Assembly: GCA_900546455.1 (NCBI GenBank)
Contig: URCS01000022.1
Span: 1 to 31,734, forward strand
Direction of reading: 5' to 3'
DNA: 31,734 nucleotides
Origin: an uncultured Collinsella sp.
Lineage (GTDB): Bacteria; Actinomycetota; Coriobacteriia; Coriobacteriales; Coriobacteriaceae
The translations under genes and the position numbers were made by a program. How positions within the stretch are numbered: position 1 is the first letter of the stretch; each line of letters starts with the position of its first letter. Below are positions 26,858 to 31,734 of the stretch, piece by piece. The notes below the pieces were generated by a model. That model had not been told where the DNA came from and searched no databases. It saw only the letters and a list, made by a program, of their open reading frames with translations.

Positions 26858-28702
26858 CTAGGCCTCCTTGGTCGTAGAAATAGAATCGGACGATACTTCG
26901 ACAGGTCCGCCAAAAGTACGGGCAGCTGCGGCTCCACCGGCAAGCGGAGTCGCCATCTGGGCTTTTGTGCGTCGCGGTGCCGAAGCGGGAAGTTCAAAGG
27001 CAAAGCCCATCGCAAGCAAAAACCACGTAAGCGTATAGGTTGCAACCAGAGCGGCAACAAGGCCGCCCATCACGGCGCGTTGGGAAAATACGCTACATGC
27101 AGCCACAACCAGCACCGGAACCTCGCAGGCAGAAAGCGCAAGCACACCCTGCAGGAACCCCGAGCGCCGATTGCGCGCAAGTGCCCCCGCGGCAACGCCG
27201 ACTATGCCTGGCAGCGCCAAAGCCAGTGCGGCAATAATACCCGGTAGCGACCCAGACCACACGAGCGATCCCAAAATCGCCGTCACGCGAGCGCCCGACG
27301 CCAGCAGCGCGGCCGAAACCACGACCACAGCCCAAACCACGCTGCAAACGACCGCCGCACCGATCATCAGCGCGCGACGAACCGCGCGGCCAGACGCATC
27401 CATGGGGCACGGCGTGAGCGGCTCGCCGCGGAGCGAACGACCGACATTTTGCGCATAGTGGTCACAAAACGCCGAGAGCGCCGCCTCGACCGCCGCCGGC
27501 TCGGGACGATCTTTTTGATGGCTGGACAGACAGGCCATCACCACGTCGAACAGCTGGGCATCGACAAACGCCAGCGCATCACGTAGCTCTTCGGAATCCG
27601 GCTCAAGCCCTAGCTGCTGGGCCTGCTCGGCCGCGGCGAGCGCCACATCGGGCTCACGACGAAGCAGCTGAGTCAAATCACAACCGGGCGCATGGGCACC
27701 AATGGGATAGTCGGGCCGCGTGTCCATCTTGAGACGGTAGGGGCTCGCGATGTCGCGCGTCTTTTTGCGCGAACCCGAGGTGCCCGAAGTGCTCGGCGCG
27801 GCTTCGTATGGCGCGACGCCGGCAATGAGCTCGTAAACCGTGCTTGCCGCGGCATAGACGTCAATCGCCGGCGACATACGCAAAGCGCGCAGATCGGGAA
27901 TATCGTCGGTGAGCATCTCGGGTGGGGCATAGGCAACCGTCGCGCGACGCAGCGTGGCATAGCGCTCCGTAAACGACGCCTTGCCGCCGGTACCGGCCAC
28001 GGCCGACGCAGGCTCGAGCGCCAGCGACGAGCCAAAGTCGATCAGGCACAGGTCAAAGGTGCCCTCGGCAAGCTGCCGGTCAAGCGGTAGACGCGCCGTA
28101 CGCACCATAATATTAGCGGGCGAGATATCGCGATGGACAAAGCCCTCACCCACCAGGCTCATACGGCAGAGCAGATCAAACAGGTCGCGACCCAGACGCG
28201 CCGCCACAAGCGGCGACAGGCGTCCGGCATCGTCCACGGCGAGTCGCGAACGCAAGCGGGCGAGCGTCTCGCCCTCGACCCATTCCATGACAATTGCAGG
28301 CACACCGTCGACCTCGCCCCAGCCATAGAGGCGGGGAAAGCCCTTAAGACCCGAAAGGGCGCGATGGCATTCGTATTCCTCCCGAAACGCCGCCTTGAAC
28401 TTGGCGACCAGCGCCTCGTGAGCTGCATCGTCGTCAAACTCATCGCGCGTCGGCAAGATGAGCTGCTTGAGTGCCACGGCCTCGCCTTGGGCGTTGACGG
28501 CACGCGTCACGCGGCCGATACCGCCACGGCGCATGGTGGCTTCGTCGGCAAACAGCATCGTAAAACGACGCAGATAGGCAGGCAGTTCGTCCTGACCGAG
28601 CGCAATGGCCGGCTCAAACCCGTCGACACGCGCCAGGCGCAGGTCGACCATGGAATCGCGACCGAGCGATTGTGGTGTGGTGGATGCAAGATCGGTCATC
28701 AT
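26858..28702 (-). CDS. Ser/Thr protein kinase with C-terminal membrane segments
   Basis: A 614-residue Hanks-type kinase. Visible are a degenerate glycine loop (60-63), the ATP-binding K79 (VALK), HRD (190-192) with N197, DFG (222-224) and APPE (259-262), so it should be active. After a linker, residues about 440-580 contain four to five hydrophobic segments. This differs from PknB, which has one membrane segment and PASTA repeats. The kinase domain is thus held at the inner face by a multi-helix C-terminal module that may sense signals. The ATG at 28702 overlaps the stop of the upstream gene (ATGATG arrangement, 28699-28702) and there is no separate ribosome binding site, implying coupling. 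Confidence 0.9.
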   Translation of the reverse strand: MMTDLASTTPQSLGRDSMVDLRLARVDGFEPAIALGQDELPAYLRRFTMLFADEATMRRGGIGRVTRAVNAQGEAVALKQLILPTRDEFDDDAAHEALVAKFKAAFREEYECHRALSGLKGFPRLYGWGEVDGVPAIVMEWVEGETLARLRSRLAVDDAGRLSPLVAARLGRDLFDLLCRMSLVGEGFVHRDISPANIMVRTARLPLDRQLAEGTFDLCLIDFGSSLALEPASAVAGTGGKASFTERYATLRRATVAYAPPEMLTDDIPDLRALRMSPAIDVYAAASTVYELIAGVAPYEAAPSTSGTSGSRKKTRDIASPYRLKMDTRPDYPIGAHAPGCDLTQLLRREPDVALAAAEQAQQLGLEPDSEELRDALAFVDAQLFDVVMACLSSHQKDRPEPAAVEAALSAFCDHYAQNVGRSLRGEPLTPCPMDASGRAVRRALMIGAAVVCSVVWAVVVVSAALLASGARVTAILGSLVWSGSLPGIIAALALALPGIVGVAAGALARNRRSGFLQGVLALSACEVPVLVVAACSVFSQRAVMGGLVAALVATYTLTWFLLAMGFAFELPASAPRRTKAQMATPLAGGAAAARTFGGPVEVSSDSISTTKEA

Positions 28703-29604
28703 AGGGCAAGCGCCGCCACGTTATTGTTGAAGTTACCGAGTGCGACGTCATCATCGCCGTAATGGCCGACCCATTGACATAGGTTGGTGTAACAGCCCCA
28801 CAGATTGGCATACTGCTGATACCACTTTGACCGGGGCGAGAATGTCTGACGACCGAACTCGGCTCGAATGACAAACATCTCCCCGACCAGGCTGTCGCAC
28901 GGCCTGGGATCTCCCGTAGAGTTATAGGTCGAGACCACGTCATTGGCACGAGAAACGTAGCCGTCGAGCATGTTGTACTTGGTCACAAGCCAACTGTGAA
29001 TGCTCTCTTCCTCAGCAGCGGAAAGGCCACCGGAGTTTGCATCGTTGTCAGTGTTGCCGCCCGTCGAGCCGCCATTTCCAGACCCTCCGGTAGAGGAGCC
29101 CGACCCAGAGCCGCCGCTCGAACTCGACGAATTCGAGCCGGAGCCAGAAGTATCCGAGCTACCGGGCTTTCCGGACTGCTGGGCGTCCTGCTCCTTCTGC
29201 TGCTCGACCTTATTCACCGTTGCCGCCACGCTATTGTTGGACAACCGATCGATGATCTTGGTGTTGGTGAGCACGATGGTTTTGCCATTGGCAAGCGTGA
29301 CTTCGTTGTCCGGGGCCTCGGCGCCGTCCGCATCGTCGGTGCCAAACACAATATGCGCGACCACACTTGCCCAAGCATATCCAGTCGTGGTACCCAGATC
29401 ACTTTTGACCTCATGCCCCACGCGCGGTTCGCGTGCGGCATGCGCCTGCATCATGGACGGCACGGTCATGCCATAGGCAGAAACGCCAGCTATGACCAGC
29501 ACCAGCGAGCACGATAGCAGTGCGTACGCCCGCGACGCCAAGCCCAGTCGGCGTCGTATGCGCACCGCGGCGCCGCGCTTTGTCTGAGTGCCACCGGGCC
29601 GCAT
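28699..29604 (-). CDS. membrane-anchored protein with Ser/Gly-rich linker
   Basis: A 301-residue protein. After a basic N-terminus comes one hydrophobic segment (about 26-46), so the rest is outside the membrane or, if cleaved, secreted. A long linker (about 140-190) of Ser, Gly, Thr and Asn separates a first region from a C-terminal domain with three cysteines and many aromatics. I recognise no family. The ATG at 29604 is chosen because GGAGGAG lies just upstream; the frame is open to 29697, but that part overlaps a terminator hairpin. It is the first gene of the kinase-FHA operon and could be the sensor, substrate or ligand-binding partner of the kinase. Confidence 0.8.
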   Translation of the reverse strand: MRPGGTQTKRGAAVRIRRRLGLASRAYALLSCSLVLVIAGVSAYGMTVPSMMQAHAAREPRVGHEVKSDLGTTTGYAWASVVAHIVFGTDDADGAEAPDNEVTLANGKTIVLTNTKIIDRLSNNSVAATVNKVEQQKEQDAQQSGKPGSSDTSGSGSNSSSSSGGSGSGSSTGGSGNGGSTGGNTDNDANSGGLSAAEEESIHSWLVTKYNMLDGYVSRANDVVSTYNSTGDPRPCDSLVGEMFVIRAEFGRQTFSPRSKWYQQYANLWGCYTNLCQWVGHYGDDDVALGNFNNNVAALAL

Positions 29605-29619
29605 GCGTTCTCCTCCAAC

Positions 29620-29644
29620 AAAAACACGCCGCTCGGGAGCGGCG
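29620..29644 (-). terminator. hairpin with T-run just before the kinase operon RBS
   Basis: An 8-bp GC-rich stem (29627-29634 with 29637-29644) with a 2-nt loop, followed on the minus strand by TGTTTTTG and, within ten bases, the GGAGGAG of the next gene. The same layout precedes the glycosyltransferase operon at 4136-4171. Confidence 0.6.
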
Positions 29645-29774
29645 CATTCATTCGAATCCATATTTGAGTGTATCAGCGAACCCAAAAGGTTGCGCAACGA
29701 ATGAGCAAATTAAGGATGCGAGCGGAAGCATCCATGCGATAAGCGGATACGAAGCATCTTTGTTGCACAACAAA

Positions 29775-29820
29775 CTCACAGTCGCACGGGGAAATTATGA
29801 CTACCCCGTGCGACTGTGAG
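29775..29820 (-). terminator. recR terminator
   Basis: Arms 29775-29791 and 29804-29820 are 17-bp perfect reverse complements with a 12-nt loop; the minus strand continues TTTGTTG. It lies 31 bases past the recR stop. Confidence 0.75.
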
Positions 29821-29850
29821 GAAAACATACGGCAGGAGCAGGCTCGCCAC

Positions 29851-30447
29851 CTAAATCGCGCGACGGGCCTCGATGGCGCGGCCAAGCGTAAGCTCGTCGG
29901 CATACTCCAAGTCGCCGCCCACGGGAAGGCCGCTTGCCAGACGCGACACCTCGACGCCCAACGGCTTGATGGTACGGGCCAGATAGCTCGCCGTGGTCTC
30001 GCCCTCAATATTGGGGTTGGTGGCGATGATGACCTCGTGGATGTCCTCGTGGCCCAAGCGTGCCAGCAGCTCTCGAATGTGCAGCTGCTCGGGGCCAATC
30101 TTGTCCATGGGACTGATCACACCGCCCAATACGTGGTAGAGGCCGTGGTAGCTGCCCGTGCGCTCGATCGCCTGGACATCGCGCGGCTCGCCCACCACGC
30201 AAATGCGAGTGGTATCGCGCATCGGGTCCTGGCAGATGGAGCACTCGTCGGCCGTGGCGTAGTTAAAGCAGCGGCTGCAAAAGTGGACCTCCTGCTTGAC
30301 CTCCAGGATGGCCTCGGCCAGGCGGCGCGCCTCCTCGGCGTCGGCCTCCAACAGGTAATAGGCGATGCGCTGGGCCGACTTGGGACCAATGCCCGGCAGA
30401 CGGCCCAGCTCATCGAGCAGTTTTTGCAGACTGTGGTTGGCACTCAT
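29851..30447 (-). CDS. recR: recombination mediator protein RecR
   Basis: A 198-residue RecR, which works with RecO (and RecF) to load RecA on gapped DNA. The N-terminal helix-hairpin-helix LPGIGPKSAQRIA, the zinc finger with cysteines in CSRCFNY and CSIC (residues about 57-72), and the Toprim domain with VVGEPRD and the ATNPNIEGE segment are all present, and the length is normal. The start at 30447 is 13 bases past the ybaB stop and has no strong ribosome binding site, so translation is probably coupled to ybaB. Confidence 0.96.
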   Translation of the reverse strand: MSANHSLQKLLDELGRLPGIGPKSAQRIAYYLLEADAEEARRLAEAILEVKQEVHFCSRCFNYATADECSICQDPMRDTTRICVVGEPRDVQAIERTGSYHGLYHVLGGVISPMDKIGPEQLHIRELLARLGHEDIHEVIIATNPNIEGETTASYLARTIKPLGVEVSRLASGLPVGGDLEYADELTLGRAIEARRAI

Positions 30448-30460
30448 ATATATGCGTGTC

Positions 30461-30781
30461 TTAGAACGGCATGCCCGGGATGTTGAGGCCGCCGGTGATG
30501 GCGCCCATCTGCTTGTTGGCGAGCTCGTTGACGCCGCGGACGGCCTCGTTGACGGCAGCCATGATCATATCCTGCAGCATATCGACGTCCTCGGGATCGA
30601 GCGCATCGGGATCGATGGTGAGGTTGACGAGCTCCATCTCGCCGTTAACGGTCACCTTGACCATGCCGCCGCCGGCAGAGGCGTCGACGGTCTGGGACTT
30701 GAGGTTCTCCTGCGCGGCGGCAAGCTGCTCCTGCATCTTACGAGCCTGCTTCATCATCTGCTGCATGTTCATACCGGCCAT
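30461..30781 (-). CDS. ybaB: YbaB/EbfC nucleoid-associated protein
   Basis: A 106-residue member of the YbaB/EbfC family, a small DNA-binding dimer commonly encoded next to recR. The Met/Gln-rich N-terminal helix, the central VKVTVNGEMELVNLTIDP strand region and the final helix are typical, as is the GGLNIPGMPF tail. The start at 30781 has AAAGGAG seven bases upstream. It forms the ybaB-recR unit; the usual third partner dnaX may be the gene ending at 31601. Confidence 0.95.
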   Translation of the reverse strand: MAGMNMQQMMKQARKMQEQLAAAQENLKSQTVDASAGGGMVKVTVNGEMELVNLTIDPDALDPEDVDMLQDMIMAAVNEAVRGVNELANKQMGAITGGLNIPGMPF

Positions 30782-30943
30782 GATGGCTCCTTTACGTGCG
30801 GCCGCACGCCGAGCTGCAAGGGCAGCCGGAGCACGGCGGGACTTTCAAACTCAAAAATCGTACCACGGCGCGCGGCGAGAGAGCGGGGCGGACGTGTTAC
30901 CTCAGTCGATATACATGTCCTCCAATACAAACCGCACTCAAAG

Positions 30944-30963
30944 ATTATGCAAGGTTGCATAAT
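30944..30963. promoter_or_regulatory. perfect 9-2-9 palindrome, candidate operator
   Basis: ATTATGCAA and TTGCATAAT around GG, about 165 bases upstream of ybaB on one side and 140 bases upstream of the plus-strand gene on the other. The rest of 30782-31065 shows no gene. Confidence 0.4.
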
Positions 30964-31065
30964 ATCGCACACTCAATCTAGTAGAGCCGAATCCGGCATT
31001 TCATGTGCGCCACTAAATAGCTAAATGCCGAACCGCTGCTCGAGGCGGCGCACATGGCGGCAGGG

Positions 31066-31071
31066 TATAAT
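31066..31071 (+). promoter_or_regulatory. consensus -10 box
   Basis: TATAAT 34 bases before the ATG at 31106. No TTGACA-like -35 is seen at 17 bases. Confidence 0.45.
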
Positions 31072-31105
31072 TTGATTGCCATAGATAGTAATTTGGAGGT
31101 GCCCC

Positions 31106-31579
31106 ATGAATGCCCCCAACGCGCTCCAAAACATCCGCTCAAAACACCCCGTTGCATATGTGGTTCTCTATCTCTTTGTCGGCTGGGCATTGCTGGTTGT
31201 CATCACCCATGCCATAGCTTTTGGAGCAGAACTGCTGATAGCCAGCTCGGACCAGCCCGTCGTCAAATGGGAGACGACCGATGAGTGCACCGACGGAACC
31301 CGAACCGTCTACTACAACAGCCCGTCCCTCTATCAAGAGTTCAAGGTCAAGATAAAGGACTTCAAGATTGTCGATGCCGAGCTAGGCGTTTATTTGGCAA
31401 TCGGAGCAACCATTAACGCCGAGCAAGTCGAGTACACGGACAGCCATGCGACGTATCGCATCGACCTCAGCATCCTAGGCCGACCGTCACGCACCTGTCT
31501 GCTCGAATGCGAGATACGCGGCACCACACTACACATGTCCGAAATACAGATGCGCCCGGACAAGGGGTCCTCTTCTTGA
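31106..31579 (+). CDS. small membrane-anchored protein of unknown function
   Basis: A 157-residue protein with an excellent GGAGGT site five bases upstream. One hydrophobic segment (about residues 17-45) is followed by a 110-residue outer domain that looks like alternating beta strands, with cysteines at about 61, 131 and 135. I recognise no family. It lies on the plus strand between ybaB and the gene ending at 31601, breaking what may be a dnaX-ybaB-recR block. Confidence 0.75.
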   Translation: MNAPNALQNIRSKHPVAYVVLYLFVGWALLVVITHAIAFGAELLIASSDQPVVKWETTDECTDGTRTVYYNSPSLYQEFKVKIKDFKIVDAELGVYLAIGATINAEQVEYTDSHATYRIDLSILGRPSRTCLLECEIRGTTLHMSEIQMRPDKGSSS

Positions 31580-31600
31580 GCAGTATACCCGCCTGCGCAG

Positions 31601-31684
31601 CTACTCCACCGGCTTGAAGATGGTGGCCTGGCCAAAGACGCTGCGGATGAGGGCCTTGGCCTCGTCCTCGGTCTGCGGGATGCT
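31601..31684 (-). CDS. 3' end of a gene, possibly dnaX
   Basis: The last 27 codons of a minus-strand gene, ending TIFKPVE before a TAG. The position upstream of ybaB-recR is where dnaX (DNA polymerase III gamma/tau) usually lies, and a charged C-terminal helix with a VFG segment would be compatible, but the fragment is too short to decide. It is cut off by adapter sequence. Confidence 0.5.
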   Translation of the reverse strand, partial: SIPQTEDEAKALIRSVFGQATIFKPVE

Positions 31685-31734
31685 AGATCGGAAGAGCGTC
31701 GTGTAGGGAAAGAGTGTAGATCTCGGTGGTCGCC
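31685..31734. other. Illumina adapter read-through (artefact)
   Basis: From AGATCGGAAGAGC onwards the 50 bases match the reverse complement of the Illumina universal adapter as I know it, up to the window end. This is not genomic DNA; the contig really ends at 31684. Confidence 0.97.

Overview
The window looks like a stretch of chromosome from a high-GC, anaerobic gut actinobacterium of the Coriobacteriia, most likely Collinsella or a close relative. This is inferred from the single-chain pyruvate:ferredoxin oxidoreductase, the LytS/LytTR two-component pairs, the ybaB-recR block and the base composition; no rRNA or other species marker is present. Almost all core genes lie on the minus strand. 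The last 50 bases (31685-31734) are Illumina adapter read-through, so genuine sequence ends at 31684.

Region 1 (1-8.9 kb) holds a YfcE-type phosphoesterase, then a glycosyltransferase / LytS-type kinase / LytTR regulator operon (2928-4115, 1588-2931, 799-1515), an Atg22/UMF1-type MFS transporter, a zinc-dependent phospholipase-C-like protein, and a second LytS/LytTR pair. Region 2 (8.9-18.7 kb) is metabolic: an amidohydrolase with an APC-type amino-acid permease, a membrane-anchored C39-type papain-fold protein on the plus strand, carbamate kinase, and the 1179-residue pyruvate:ferredoxin oxidoreductase. Unusual palindromic repeats occupy the gaps at 13230-13400 and 15017-15141.

Region 3 (about 19.6-25.9 kb) is an AT-richer accessory island. 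It is bracketed by two direct copies of the 3' part of an FHA-domain gene: a truncated one at 19171-19602 and the intact gene at 25916-26854. Inside are a radical SAM/SPASM peptide maturase, two unannotated-looking cysteine-rich peptides (67 and 59 residues) with a shared leader and many Cys-X3-Asp motifs, a 35-residue membrane peptide, a terminator, an IS110-family transposase fragment, a convergent ABC exporter, and a broken methyltransferase gene. I read this as an undescribed ranthipeptide-type (thioether-bridged) RiPP cluster and as the most interesting system in the window.

Region 4 (25.9-31.7 kb) has a tightly coupled signalling operon (membrane-anchored Ser/Gly-rich protein, Ser/Thr kinase with C-terminal membrane segments, FHA protein), then recR and ybaB, a small plus-strand membrane protein, and the last 27 codons of a gene that may be dnaX. 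I saw no tRNA, rRNA or CRISPR array.
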